64,000 nt of DNA from Brachypterus glaber (GCA_958510825.1 OY294048.1:22027589-22091588), one strand, 5' to 3'. Shown: positions 33,693 to 44,943, counted from the stretch's first letter. Numbers and translations: made by a program. The notes: a model not told the origin generated them from the letters alone.

Positions 33693-34438
33693 AATCAGCG
33701 GATGTATCAAGTATTGTATCAAGTTGGCGAGCGATAAAGCTCGTTCTCGAAGTCGGTCAGAAAATAACGAAAATACGCAATCGTGTGGTTACTGTAAACG
33801 TTTAATTATCCGCACTTTGTTGCATTAAGTGCAGTTTTATTTTCCACCCGGGATGTGTTAAACAAGCAAAAAGCCCGTTACAATAGTTTACTGGCTACCC
33901 GCCATTTGTCACATTGCTCCATCATACCTGCGTAGGCCAGAAGCACTTCTGCAGGAATACAAAAAGATTTGTAAAAATGGAGAGCTGTCCATCTACGATG
34001 AGATTAGCTCAAAATCTCCAATCAGAAAATTTTAATTTGAAAGAGTCACATTTCTGGTCCCAGTCAGTTCCTCCTAATATACAGAACATAATTAACACCA
34101 ACGAGAGGATTGCAGGATTTGACCTGCCACGTACCTAATATCTGGAAAACGGTAAACAGGATTATAACTGGAACAAGCGTTTGTGCAGATTTACTTTTCA
34201 GATGCAGAAAGCACCAAGTTCTGAATACGACTGTGTGGAAGCCCGTCAATCTGTCTCCCATATAACTGAAGATTGTGAGAATCGTGCCTTTCCAGGAAAC
34301 ATATCTGAGTTTTTTGAGCTGACCCCACTCGCTATTGACTGGATTGAAAATTTAGATATCTGTATTTAACCTTAAATTATAATTATAATCATTGTAATAT
34401 ATGTTTCCATACGATAAATAAATAAATTTCAAAGGCAA
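33693..34438 (+). pseudogene. Jockey-group LINE 'host', 3' piece
   Basis: Resumes with ISGCIK, is interrupted at about 33712-33890 by foreign sequence (see next entry), then continues HIAPSYLRRPEALLQEYKKI and CKNGELSIYDEISSKSPIRK. The C-terminus follows in several frames: ERIAGFDLPRT; CRFTFQMQKAPSSEYDCVEA; and QSVSHITEDCENRAFPGNIS..ELTPLAIDWIENLDICI, with a stop at 34367. That is the usual C-terminal pattern of this LINE group, with conserved Cys and the DWIxNLDI end. The tail ends at AATAAATAAATTT (~34430). The stretch 34440-34913 is AT-rich with nothing recognised. Confidence 0.7.
33715..33885 (+). pseudogene. PHD-finger-like Cys/His fragment
   Basis: Frame one reads SCGYCKRLII and, after a stop and shift, KCSFIFHPGCVKQAK. 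The spacing CxxC...C...HPxC resembles PHD-type zinc fingers found at the start of some insect retroelement ORF1 proteins. It lies inside the host LINE between ISGCIK and the CHIAPSYL block, where those elements do not normally have one. It may be a 5' fragment of another LINE inserted here. Short and broken, so the call is tentative. Confidence 0.35.
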
Positions 34439-34913
34439 ATACACTGAATGTGACAAGAATAAGTTTTTAATTAAGTAATAATTATAATTATTTTTAATTA
34501 TTACCAAAAAAAAAGTAGAAAAAAAATATTATTTTTTTTAACAAAAAAGGATACAAGATAAATTTAAGAAACAAAATACTTACAAATGATGAGGTATTTA
34601 CAGTAATTAGAAAGTAGCTAAGAAACCTGCAAAAAGTTCCTGCCATAATTGAGGGTCTAAATATGATGCAAAAAAAATTTTAGTTCAATTTGCATATTGT
34701 ATAATATTAATTTTGTAAAGTTTATCGCTGCTATTAATAGTTAAATAAATGGACTTTCACTTAATTTAAGAATCATTCAAATCCATTTAGCGATTTTTGA
34801 AATATTTTTATTTAAAACTTCATGAATTGTTTTGGATGGACCACTTAAATTAGTCAGCAGTTTATTTAAATAATATAAATATTACTTATGTTTTATTTTG
34901 TTGTACATATATT

Positions 34914-34939
34914 TAATAGAATAGAATAGAATAGAATAG
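34914..34939. repeat. (AATAG)5 microsatellite
   Basis: Five AATAG units. On the minus strand this is (CTATT)n and forms the 3' tail of the LINE at 34940-35835. Confidence 0.9.
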
Positions 34940-35835
34940 TTTATTAGTCATGTATGGCTATATAAAATAGATATGACAAGTCATACTTAAAAGCTAAAAT
35001 ACATAATGGTAGTTAAAAATAGTACAAAAAAATGTAAATTTAACTGTACACACTTTTAAGTGTTAAAAATAATGTTACATACACAAATAAATATAAAAAT
35101 TAAGACAATACATATTCATTTACAGAATAAAATATTTTTCCAGAAGATATCTTTTAACTTCTTTTTTGAAATTGTTAGGATTAGGTATATCCCGTTAATT
35201 TTTTGGTAATTTATTATAAAATTGTATACAGTTGTATAACGGGGATTTTTAAAAAAATCTAGTTTTGGGCTTTGGAATGCGCAAATCGAAACCAGATCTG
35301 GTAGGATAGAAATGCACGTCCGAATTAACTACAAACTTAGTATAATTACGTTTTACAAAAAGGACGCATCTGTAAATAAACAAACTAACAACTGTAAGAA
35401 TATTTTTATGTTTAAAGGTTTCCTTGCAACTTTCCCTAAACTCCAAATTAAAAATTAAACGCACAAGCTTTTTTTGTGCAATAAGGACTCTATCAATACT
35501 TTTAACACAACCCCAGCTACATTGTAAGATAAATATGAGAATGCTAAAGAATAATAAATATATAACAGTCCTGCCTCATTTAGATCGTCTCTCATCTTTG
35601 AAATAGCAAAGTACGCACTGTTAAGTTTTTTGCATACAAAATTAATGTGACTCTCCCAAGAAAGATTGCCATCACACATTACGACTAAGAATTTGGTATT
35701 TTCACTAAATGTAATAGGTACATCAAAGTTGATAACGCTTTTTCTATTGTAAAAATTAATAGCAACAGTTTTGGAATTGTTTAATATTATTTCATTTCTT
35801 TGACACCATGTTTCAAAGTTATTATTAAATCAAAT
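34914..35835 (-). pseudogene. Jockey-like LINE, C-terminal part (minus strand)
   Basis: On the minus strand the blocks are NNFETWCQRNEIILNNSKT then VAINFYNRKSVINF (about 35830-35710), the region after reverse transcriptase motif C. Next come CDGNLSWESHINFVCKKLNS and AYFAISKMRDDLNEAGLLYI (frame 35455-35679). After a frameshift near 35460 the frame 35249-35464 reads FKHKNILTVVSLFIYRCVLF and FYPTRSGFDLRIPKPKT. The order and motifs fit the Jockey group. It is 5'-truncated at about 35835 and has a (CTATT)n 3' tail. Few lesions in 580 bp suggest moderate age. Confidence 0.75.
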
Positions 35836-35936
35836 TTTGATTTGATTTTTTTAACGCAGCTTAAATAATATTTATAATTAATTTAATTTAATTAATAATT
35901 ATAATTAAATTAAATAATAATTATTTGTTTTTTTAA

Positions 35937-37081
35937 CCCATTAATGCATACTGTACGTTACAACGGACACACATTTTGACATCTAATCTTGAGGTTATGT
36001 TATTTTATACGATTTTTTCGTACATAGATGTTCTAAGAGGTATTAAAGATAAGTTTTTAAGAATGATAATTCTGAATTTGAAAATCAGTCTTCCATTTTT
36101 TGCTTCAAATGGACCCTAATTTGTACAACTCGAGGAACGGTAGCTAAGTTCTAGGTTTTTAAATTTAACATAGGATTTTGACCGGTTTTAGATAGATAAT
36201 CTAAAAACTACATATATAAAAAATATTTTTATTGATTTATTAGATAAATATTTAAGGTTATGCTTTTTATATAACTTTTTATTCTGGAAAGTCCGTTATA
36301 AAGAACTGTATGCACTAATGTTTAATATATTTGATTTTAGTTTATCACTGCATGAGTTGTTAGAATATTGGAAAAACTTTGAAAATGAGGAACAAAGATC
36401 CGATCAGATATTTATATTACCACCTAAGAGATGGTGCAGACAATCTAAATTACAAAAAAATATAGATCAGCCAAAAATAATTTCGGAGTATAATAAAGGA
36501 ATAGGGGTGTCGATATTATGGACAGCTTAGTGGCTGTTTACAGAACTCGAATTAGGCAAAGAAAATGGTAATGACCCATTTTCACATATTTATTTGATGT
36601 CACTGTTACAAACGCGCGTGTTATCAGCATCACAAGATAACTGATTTGACACTTTTGGTCATATATTATTTATAATTCAGTTCGAAGGAGATGCAAGGTG
36701 TGCATTAAAAAAAACTAATTTTGTTTGTGAAAAATGCAATATTGGATTACATCCAAAAGACTGGTTTAAATATTATCACCCAAAATAATATGGGTTTATC
36801 ATAAAACTTTTTTTTTAATTTCTTTTAGATAAAATTTTGGTTTATTTAGCATTTTATTTATTTGAATAAAGTTTATTTTAAATCTTATTTAAACTTTTAA
36901 TTTAATATTTTCTTTTAACATTAGTGCATACTGCCCTTTAAAAAGGACATGCCGTAACTACCAATCAGATGACTGCAATTGTTTTCTGTTAGTTAAGCCT
37001 ACCTAATAGTGTCATAATTAATATATTTTTGCAAGAAAACTATAATTTTTCTAAATATTTCCAACATCATGCACTAATGGG
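35937..37081 (+). mobile_element. Deleted piggyBac-like element with TTAA duplications
   Basis: Ends CCCATTAATGCATACTG and the complement of CATGCACTAATGGG, flanked by TTAA on both sides (35933-35936, 37082-37085), the diagnostic piggyBac target. The motif CATTAGTGCATACTG recurs inside at about 36922, and inverted (ATGCACTAATG) at about 36309, as subterminal repeats. It carries the C-terminal third of a transposase (next entry). 1145 bp against a usual 2-3 kb, so an internal deletion. Confidence 0.9.
36318..36788 (+). pseudogene. piggyBac-like transposase, C-terminal remnant
   Basis: PiggyBac transposases excise and reinsert elements at TTAA. The open part (36318-36530) ends QPKIISEYNKGIGVSI, matching the conserved P..(I/V)xxYN(K/R)xMGGVDxxD block. 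A one-base shift then gives GVDIMDSLVAVYRTRIRQRK, followed by two stops and PIFTYLFDVTVTNARV. The extreme C-terminus reads RCALKKTNFVCEKCNIGLHP and ends YYHPK with a stop at 36786. This Cys-rich tail is a zinc-binding end typical of the family. The first two catalytic aspartates are deleted, so it is inactive. Confidence 0.8.
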
Positions 37082-37085
37082 TTAA

Positions 37086-37948
37086 ATAAATAAATTCCTC
37101 AATGTTAAAATTTCGAAAGTATGAAATAAAGTTATTCAATTAAGTTTAATAAATTTTAATTTTATTTAAAATACATTTAAACTTTATGCTTTTAATTATA
37201 AAACATTTATCAAACTACAAATATATACAAAATTTATAAACATTACAAAATAAAATTTTCATTTGATTTTTACATGAAGATAAAACACATTTGCATTTAA
37301 TGCATTAAACGTTATACGGAAATTAAAAGCAATAAAAACATGAGCATTAAAACCATATATGCATATTGATGATTTAAAAGATAATCCGATGAGGTTTTAA
37401 CATTGACTCAAATAATTATACATATCTTAAAAATTTTGCATTTTATTGAAACAATAAATGCATTTATAGACTAGGCTCTATATTTGAAAAAGCTTAGGGA
37501 AACCATTTTGTTAATTTAAAAGTTAAATTTTAAATAATCAACATTATTGTTATGATGAAATCTTTCTATTATTTCTTTCCCGCAGGCGCACTCCTTTTAA
37601 ATACATATTAAAACGATTTAAATAACAAGTCATGGTACCAAAATACCCGACTACAAAAAAAGCACCTGATAAAAAAATAAAAAAGCCAAAAAGTTGGTGA
37701 ATCAAAACATATTTTTTTATTCTACTAAAACAACAAGAAAAGAAGAAGAAAAACTGTTATGTTTTAAACATGTGACCCTGGATTGAGTGCACTTTACACC
37801 AAATGACCACTTTTCCTTCGAATTTTGCAAAACTTTTATTTGGTCAAGTCCTGCTTGTTTACAATCTTTAGAATCAAAAATATTATTTATTAATATATAA
37901 ATAATATACCAAATTTTACTATTTTTACTACTTTTGTTTTTCGTTTAG
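37086..37948. other. AT-rich intergenic stretch
   Basis: About 860 bp, strongly AT-rich. Nothing recognisable; no long frame, RNA or inverted repeat seen. Confidence 0.6.
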
Positions 37949-38290
37949 GGAACGTTTAAGTATTACGTAACGCAAATTGTACCAAAATTCATACACTTCA
38001 TACCTCGGTTCTCGCGTTATTCAAGGCTGTAAAGATCTCATATTTTGGCTACCTCCCCTAATAGGGGGTGTGTTAGGGGGGGGGGAGGGTTCAATCGTCC
38101 AATTTTTTATTTTTTTCAAAAAAAAAAGATATTTTTTTGGAGAAAAATATGTTATTTTTTGCATTTTTAAAAAAGAAAATTATAATAACTTCTCGTTTTG
38201 CAAAAAAATCTTTTTGAAAAAAAAATATATTTTATTTTTTGAAAAATTTTCATCATTTTTTTGTATTTCGAAAAAAAATTTTAACTGATG
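37949..38290. repeat. Solo MITE end plus T/A-rich low-complexity tract
   Basis: GGGAACGTTTAAGTATTACG at 37949 is the terminal repeat of the MITE at 47452-47597, without its partner. It is followed by a C/G block (TAGGGGGTGTGTTAGGGGGG, ~38060) and a long T/A-rich tract. The 103-codon frame 37977-38288 is a composition artefact (F/K runs). Confidence 0.7.
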
Positions 38291-38460
38291 TTTTGTTTTA
38301 ATATAATAGGCCTACTGCCTACAGGGGAAGTACTCTTTTGTTGACAGCAATATTTTATTTTGCGTTTTAACCTTTAGACGGCCGGGATTTGAATTGCCGA
38401 TGAAAAGCACCCAAATTAGTGTCTTGTATCATGTATCAACTATGTACAAAGTTGAGACCA

Positions 38461-39165
38461 CGGGGCGAGCCGATATATCGGCTTTCCGGTCCGGTAAGGT
38501 ATAGAAAAAAAAATTGCTAAAATTGCTGAAATTCGGTGAAAATGTGACTCTGGGGGGTTCTCGGGGTCTCTGATCACAAACCATGGGTTAGATGATGATG
38601 AATTCACACACCCTGCCCCTGCCCCCACCCACCAAATCGTCAATTTTTTGGCACTCTCAAAACTCGGTGAAAACGTGATCCTAAGGGTTTTCGGGATCAA
38701 TTTTGAAAAATATAGTATCATTTAGATGTCATAAGTTCAAATAATAATGTTTTGGCTATTGCGATTTCATTAGTTCATATAAGTGTGTTTCACTTCGTTC
38801 ATAGAATTTACATTCTGCATTTACTCATGCCTATCTAACGATTCTGCATTTCCTTACAAAAAATACCGTACAAACTTTTTTCATACTTTATAATTTTTTT
38901 TTTTGTTGTTATGGATTTTAGTAGTGCGAATCCATCGAATCTAACCCAAAGTTCGTGATCAGCGACCCCGAGAACCCCTAGAGTTATGTTTTCGCCGAGT
39001 TTTGAGAGTTCCAAAAAATGGGTGATTTGGGGGTTGGGGGGTGGTGAATTTATCAAATCTGACCCCAGATTCGTGATCAGCGACCCCAAAAACCCCCGGA
39101 TCTTGTTAATAGCAGAAAGATGTTGATTTTCCTCCAAAGCAGATATATCGGTTTTCCGGTCCTCT
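38461..39165. mobile_element. Inverted repeat with GATATATCGG ends (~0.7 kb)
   Basis: Left half: two tandem units TCGGTGAAAA(T/C)GTGA(C)TC..GGGTT(C/T)TCGGG. Right half: the inverse, ATCAGCGACCCCGAGAACCC and AGCGACCCCAAAAACCCCC, with TTCGCCGAGTTTTGAGAGT. Oddly, GATATATCGGYTTTCCGGTCC stands at both outer ends in the same orientation rather than inverted. The minus frames 38440 and 38835 are its by-products. Confidence 0.7.
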
Positions 39166-40138
39166 AGAGGTTAAAATTGTCCTTATGTGGAGGTGACTTT
39201 CAAAACGCAGTTTTTGACATTTTTTGAAAAATTGAGATAATGATGGTGATTACACACGATCTATTGATCCAAAATAAAAAATTTGTTATTTCATATTAAA
39301 AATTTAGTTAGAAAACCACGTGGAAAAACAAAATGCAGTTTTTGAACCAAAGCTTGACTTTCAAAACGCAGTTTTTAATTATACTACAGTCAATATAGGT
39401 TTCAACTGCGACAAAATTCCTCAGTCAAAAAAAAGTATGTATTCCTATAGATTTTGGGATGGGAAATTCAATAAAAAAAAGTCTATCGATTTTCGAGTTT
39501 CGGAAGACCCTTAAACGGCCCTTAAAACACCATAAAAAGTCGTTTTTGCCCTATAACTTTTGATTGCAACCCACTAGAAACAAAAACTGACCAGAAAATG
39601 AAAGAGCACAAAAAATGCAATAAAATTGCTTAATATTTTTTTACCTTAATTTCTATTGGTTGGAAAATATAACGCATTTAAAGTCCAAACTCACTCGTTG
39701 TTAAAACATTTTAGGACTGGCTGCCATTTGAACAGCCTTTTATATATCGGCTTAATATCTTTCAAAATATCTTAAATATATCTAAGGATGATTTATGCAA
39801 TATTTCAGCTTAATCTGATTAGGGTTTACGAAACCCCTATTTATTTATTATTTATTTATTTCTGCAATATATTACATAAGGATGGAGAGCCCCAAATAAG
39901 CTTTCGGCTTGTGTTACGCCTCTTATTTATATACGCCCCAGTTTATAAGGGACTAAGCTCACCAAACCGTTTAAAATTTGTAGTATTATGGTTTTTGGAT
40001 CAAGAAACACTATGGAATAAAGTCCAAACCACACAAAAACGTATTGGCCCCTAAAAGTCCCCTAAAACACGTTTTTTTTCCACATATCTTTTTTGTAGTT
40101 AGTTGGACGAAAAATAAAATTACATTAAATTACATATT

Positions 40139-40452
40139 TTTCTCAATTTGCCCCCTTGCCGCACCCCAATGTTCACCAAAAACAATCCCGAGCGAGAACT
40201 TTTGGTAACATACCTGTATGCCGAATTTCAAGTCTCTAGCTTAAAGCGTTCTTAAGTTATCGTGCCCACAAGATTTCCCAGACAGACCGATCGACCGACC
40301 GAACGACCGACCGATCGACAATTTTTTTTCTTTGCTTGAAATGGATTTATATCGGCATAAAATGTCATAAAACGCAAAAAAAAATTTTGAAAATTTTTGT
40401 ATGAATACAAGGCTTTCCGAAATTTTCAAAAATTTTAAAATGGGAAAGCAAA
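40139..40452 (+). mobile_element. GCTTTCCC family, tail module only
   Basis: Blocks TGCCCCCTTGCCGCACCCCAA, ACAATCCCGAGCGAGAACTT, CTTAAAGCGTTCTTAAGTTA, a GACAGACCGATCGACCGACC run, CATAAAACGCAAAA and the 3' end AAAATGGGAAAGCAAAAT. The minisatellite units are missing. The minus frame 40241-40483 is a by-product. Confidence 0.8.
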
Positions 40453-40489
40453 ATAGACTCATACATTGAGAATGTATGTACAATGTACA

Positions 40490-40640
40490 ATATGGGTCTA
40501 TTTATAAGTTACGTAACACTCTGGAGGGAGACCCCCTCTCCCCCTAGTGCCATGTTTTGTGTTGAGTTAAATGAAAAAAGCGTTCCACAGAGAGGTCCAA
40601 AATAGTAAGAAAAGGTTTTACATAATATATGGACAGCCCC
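40490..40640. mobile_element. MITE-like piece with TTACGTAAC ends
   Basis: GGGTCTATTTATAAGTTACG on the left loosely mirrors ACATAATATATGGACAGCCC on the right. The right end matches the MITE end GGGGGCTGTCCATATATTAC at 49064. A decayed copy. Confidence 0.5.
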
Positions 40641-40873
40641 TGCATACTATTTGTATCTATACTTACTTAAAAAATATTTAACAAATCAATATCACAAGAG
40701 TTCTATTAATAATATTCATATTCATTTAAATGCTGGACTATCAAAACGCAGTTTTTATGCTTTGACTTTCAAAACTCAGTTTTTGATTTTTTTAATATGC
40801 AATTTTTTAATAATTAGTAAAACTGATTTAATTCGCTAATGTAATTTAACTATTCTCTCTAAAATAGATAATA

Positions 40874-42121
40874 GGGTAGATACCCCAGTTATAGCCACCT
40901 TAAGAAAAATTGTGTTTTTATTTCTTTTTATTATGTTCCATTATAATGTTAAGGTTGCAAGTTTTGGTTTTTCTGAAACTTACAATATATCTCTACTATA
41001 AAATAAATGTTTAAACAATATAACTTCAGCTGATATGTTATAAAATAAAAAACAAACAAAATAATACTAATTCTCTAGTTTTAGCCACCCAAGCACCGGT
41101 TTTAGCTATAAAAATTCACCAGATATAGCCACCATTAAAAAAAAAACTAAAAAGATGTTAAAAATAAATTATTTATATTTTTGTAACAGTTTTAGAACAT
41201 TTCAAATTTATAGTTTTTTAAAAATAAATACTTCTTAATCAATATTTAAAATGATTTCGTTTTTTATTGCATTTTTTCTTACATAAGTATATCTTTTCTT
41301 GGATAATTATCCGATAATTATAAATATTTATTAATTTTATTTATTTTTTATTTATATGTTTAGAGTCTTTTTGGGATCTGAACCAGCTGGTAGTTTATAC
41401 CATATTCGACACTATAAGTTTTACAAAAAAAATTACATGTATGTTACAATTTCACATTGTGACATATTTAGTTTTCAGCTTCAGTCTTGAATCATTTGAG
41501 TCTTTTTGATGACCGGTTCTCGACTACATTTTGTATATACTCCTCCTTTTTTAATTTAAATGTATTATTGGCTAATATTTAAAGGTGGTTTTCGCTAAAA
41601 TCTTTATTATTTGTACAGTAATTTTGACATATTGATATTTTTTGACATTGGCTATAACTGGTTCTACTTAGGTTCCAGTTTTAGCCAATTCTGTGGCTAT
41701 AGCTAGAAAGAGAAGCATATTAGTGTCCCAGTTATCGCCATGCTAATTTAAGAATAAATTCTGCAAAATATGTATTAAAATATTAATAAAGTAACTGTTT
41801 AATGACTTACCTTTAACTTGATATAAATGTTTTACGAATTTAATTTTACCTGAATTAGATATTTAAAATTATTTTTCTGGCGGTTTCTTAAGAAAAGTCG
41901 TAAGAAATTACATTTTTTTCAAAATCAAAATTTTAAATAGGCGCTGTATTCGTTTCGCTACAGTTAAAACTTATTTAACATATTTGTTGTCCCAACTTTT
42001 ATCATTCAAATCGGATTTAAACGATAATTTTGATCTAAAGTCTCCTATTTCTTAGCTATACCCAAAAAACTACTCTGACTGGCTAAAACCGGTGCAGTGG
42101 CTAAAACCGGTAATCCTACCC
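40874..42121. mobile_element. TA-flanked element with an array of TAGCCAC motifs (1.25 kb)
   Basis: Ends GGGTAGATACCCCAGTTATA and the complement of ACCGGTAATCCTACCC, flanked by TA (40872-40873, 42122-42123). At least nine copies of a (C/G)(A/G)GTT(A/T)TAGCCA motif occur: direct at 40886, 41073, 41096, 41121, 41671 and 41729; inverted at 41648, 41690, 42079 and 42095. The distribution is mostly direct in the left part and inverted at the right end, as for transposase binding sites. No coding frame. TA duplication suggests Tc1/mariner or pogo; this is inference. Confidence 0.75.
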
Positions 42122-43041
42122 TACCTGATGTTCATTGGTACTATAAAAGCTGTTATAGTTCCTAAATTAATACTTGGTTTATATCTCGAAATGTATTATT
42201 TGTCAAAAACTGCGTTTTGAAAGTCACCTCCTCAAATGAATGTAATATTTTACAAAACCTGTACCTTACAATGTACTTTTATGTATCTCTTTGTTTTGTA
42301 CAAAACTGTTTTCTTTAAAACCAAATTAAATATATAAAACAACTGTGAATAATTTTGTTGGAAATTTGTTTTTTTTATTTTCTTTTTCACGGCGTCTGGT
42401 CTATCCTTTTAAAAATAAAACTCATCACTGATGGAATGAATTCTGCTCCTAAGTGCTTAAAACTAATGTAAGGACTTTTATATAATCTGAAATAGAACAT
42501 AAAATGGTCTGGTGACCTGGGCACACTGTTACCCAGCTAAATTTAGATTACAAAAAATTACAAAGAAAACGGACGATGAAACCCTGCGAAAAAATGTCTG
42601 GATAGACCTCAGTAAAATCCCAGAGGGTCTGTTTTTTTTTTAATTTTTCTATTTTAAACCAGTTTCTTCCAGTTGACTTCGGGGGAACCCGGGTCCATGC
42701 CCCCTGGACTCATAAAGGGGGCGGGGCGGGCTTCCTTGGAATATTGTCTAAACCTTTTAAATATATTATAAATACTTAACAATTTTTAGATATATTTTTA
42801 GTATTTTTTAATTTTATGAATAAAAAATAAATTTTACGTATTGTTTTTTTTACTTTGTGCCCATTTATTATATGAGAAAATTTATTATGAGAATGCTGTG
42901 CGGTGAACAACGAATAAATTTCCCGATTTTCAGTTAATTTTGACTAAAAATTTAAAAACAAAAGGATTGTAATTTTTAAACTTTTCATATGATAACATTG
43001 TTATGATTAGGTGAATTTTATTTAATTTTGGAAAATTTCCA

Positions 43042-43431
43042 CTAAAGGGCCATTCGGGTGTTTCACTTTTACACATTAAAATGAATTTTATGAATACTTA
43101 TTGCGCTAGTAGATTGGTACATGTATGCTACAATTATACTAATACACCAGTTAAAGAAGCTGTTAAAACCTGAAATAAAATTTAAAAAAAATTAAGGAAG
43201 GTGTTGGCCGTTTCGGGTGTTTAATTTTTTTGAAACACCCGAAACGGCAAATTTTGCAAATATCTTCCCTAATTTTTTTAAAATTTTATTTCGGGGTTTA
43301 ACCGTTTGTTTAACTGGTATATTAGTCCAGTTGTAGCATACATGTACCAATCTATTAGCGCAATAAGTATTCATAAAGTTCGTTTTAATGTATAAAAGTG
43401 AAACACCCGAAACGCTGGAATGGCCCTAAAG
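43042..43431. mobile_element. Foldback MITE with GCCGTTTCGGGTGTTT repeats (390 bp)
   Basis: Outer CTAAAGGGCCATTCGGGTGT mirrors ACACCCGAAACGCTGGAATGGCCCTAAAG. The arms include GTACATGTATGCTACAATTA against its complement at ~43330. The core hairpin is GCCGTTTCGGGTGTTT/AAACACCCGAAACGGC (43208-43248). The GGGTGTTTCAC string therefore occurs at the ends and again at the centre. The minus frame 43192-43374 is a by-product. Confidence 0.85.
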
Positions 43432-43874
43432 AGAAATAAATGAATTAATTTTTTTTGTATTGTTAAACCTATGTATTTTAAACAAAATTTACCAGAGTTA
43501 GGTTAATAAAGGGTGAAAACAATTTGCTATATATTTTTGCTAACCCCTATAGTTGTTTTAAAATAGGGTTCTTTCTTGAAACCTCTAAAAAATACAAATA
43601 AATCCAAAAACATGCTGAAAAGGGCAAAATATTTAATAAAATATGTTATTTGAAAACTGTTACCAAATGTGACGTTTCCGTACAGAAAAGTATTTATTTG
43701 CGCACATAACTGTCAAAATTTAATTGTTTTCGAGGCATGATTGAAACGACTATCTTTTTTAATCACCTAAATGTACGGAATTTTTGCCTTTCTTAGGAAA
43801 ATAATATTTTGTTAATTTTTAAAATTTTAAACATTATCTTTCATAAGCCTCTGGGAATTTACTGTAAGTGGTTC

Positions 43875-44943
43875 CGCAATGCAACGTAGAGTCATCCGCA
43901 CTATGGAACGAACTGGGCCATAGCTTGGACATTGGGTAAAAAACAAAAAATGAAAAATAAGGGTTTAAATGCATTTTTCTTATAGTTAATTATCTTATAC
44001 ATTGAGTACAGGCAAAATTTCCATCTATAACTAAGGTTACCTAGATAAATTAACGCTTATATTAGATGTCTTAATTATGCTACGAAAATTTGTAGTCTTT
44101 TTTTTTGTTATCTTACAATATAATCTTTTTCTATTAATTGCGCAATAATAACAATTTAAAAGAGTATTATATAAAAAAATTAAATATTTTGTATATCCCC
44201 TATTTTTTGTATTATCATTTTTTTTAATTTTCCGACATTTCTTGTTTTTGATAAAAGTACCTATATAAAAATTATTTACTTTATTTAGTTTGTTTTATTA
44301 TCAAATCTTTTTATAAATTTTTTTGTCACTATTTTAAAACTTTTTCAGAATTTTTCCAGAATATTTACAGATTTTTTCCAGATTTTTTCCAGAAATTTTC
44401 AACTCAATAGTTAGGTAAATAACAGATATCGCGACCTTTATAAGGAGGTCCGGCAGGTTTAGGCAGGGAGTAGGGTAGATGTGTGGCTGGGACAGCTCGG
44501 GGCTGGCAAAAAGGGCCATAATGGCCTAGTTGCCTGGCTTGTAGCCTCCCCACCCTTACTACTACTACTACTACTAGGTAAATGTTTTAATTCCACTCGA
44601 AAAAGCCAAACTTATTAGCTAAGATAATAATTTTAAAAATTATACACATTTTCCAGAACTTATCCATATTTTTTATTTTTTAGAACTTATCTATATTACT
44701 TAGTTAAATATCTTATACGCTAAATGGTAATTAATCATATAAAAAAAAATAAATTTAATTTTTTCTAAGATTTCCAGATTTTCCAGATTTTTGCCAAAAA
44801 TGAAACCTAGCTAAAAGGCTTTCTCGTACCTAAAAATAGCTACATACCAAATTTTATCAAAATCCCGACTACCGTTTTCAAGAAAGATACGATGTCCAAC
44901 GTATGGCCCGCTTCGTTCCATAGTGCATTGCAAACAAAGGTTA
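43875..44943. mobile_element. Element with GCAATGCA...CTATGGAACGAA inverted ends (~1.07 kb)
   Basis: GCACTATGGAACGAACTGGG and CCATAGCTTGGACAT on the left are inverted on the right as CCAACGTATGGCCCGCTTCGTTCCATAGTGCATTGC (44897-44937). The left end carries an extra ~15 bases. The interior has TTTTTCCAGA repeats (44340-44400), a GC-richer segment (44440-44560) and a (TAC)n run. The minus frames 44334 and 44811 overlap it and show no recognised domain. Confidence 0.65.
44558..44577. repeat. (TAC)n microsatellite
   Basis: Six to seven TAC units next to the GC-richer block 44440-44557. On the minus strand it reads (GTA)n. The pair could be the 3' end of an unrecognised LINE on the minus strand. 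Confidence 0.8.

Larger units (their letters stand above)
39189..42231. mobile_element. 3-kb element with GGAGGTGACTTTCAAAACGC ends
   Basis: The left end GGAGGTGACTTTCAAAACGC plus AGTTTTTGACA is matched by the complement at 42199-42231 (TGTCAAAAACTGCGTTTTGA, AAGTCACCTCC). The same motif GACTTTCAAAACGCAGTTTTT is repeated inside at 39357, and as variants at 40738 and 40764, like subterminal binding sites. It holds nested insertions: the GCTTTCCC-family tail (40139-40452), a MITE-like piece (~40490-40640) and a TA-flanked element (40874-42121). No transposase and no clear target duplication. Confidence 0.7.

Noticed and set aside
37977..38288. 103-codon open frame
   Set aside because: Composed of Phe/Lys runs from T- and A-rich low-complexity sequence next to a MITE end. 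No motif.
44334..44519. 61-codon minus-strand frame in a GC-richer block
   Set aside because: No domain recognised. It lies inside an inverted-end element next to a (TAC)n run and may be part of an unrecognised LINE 3' region.
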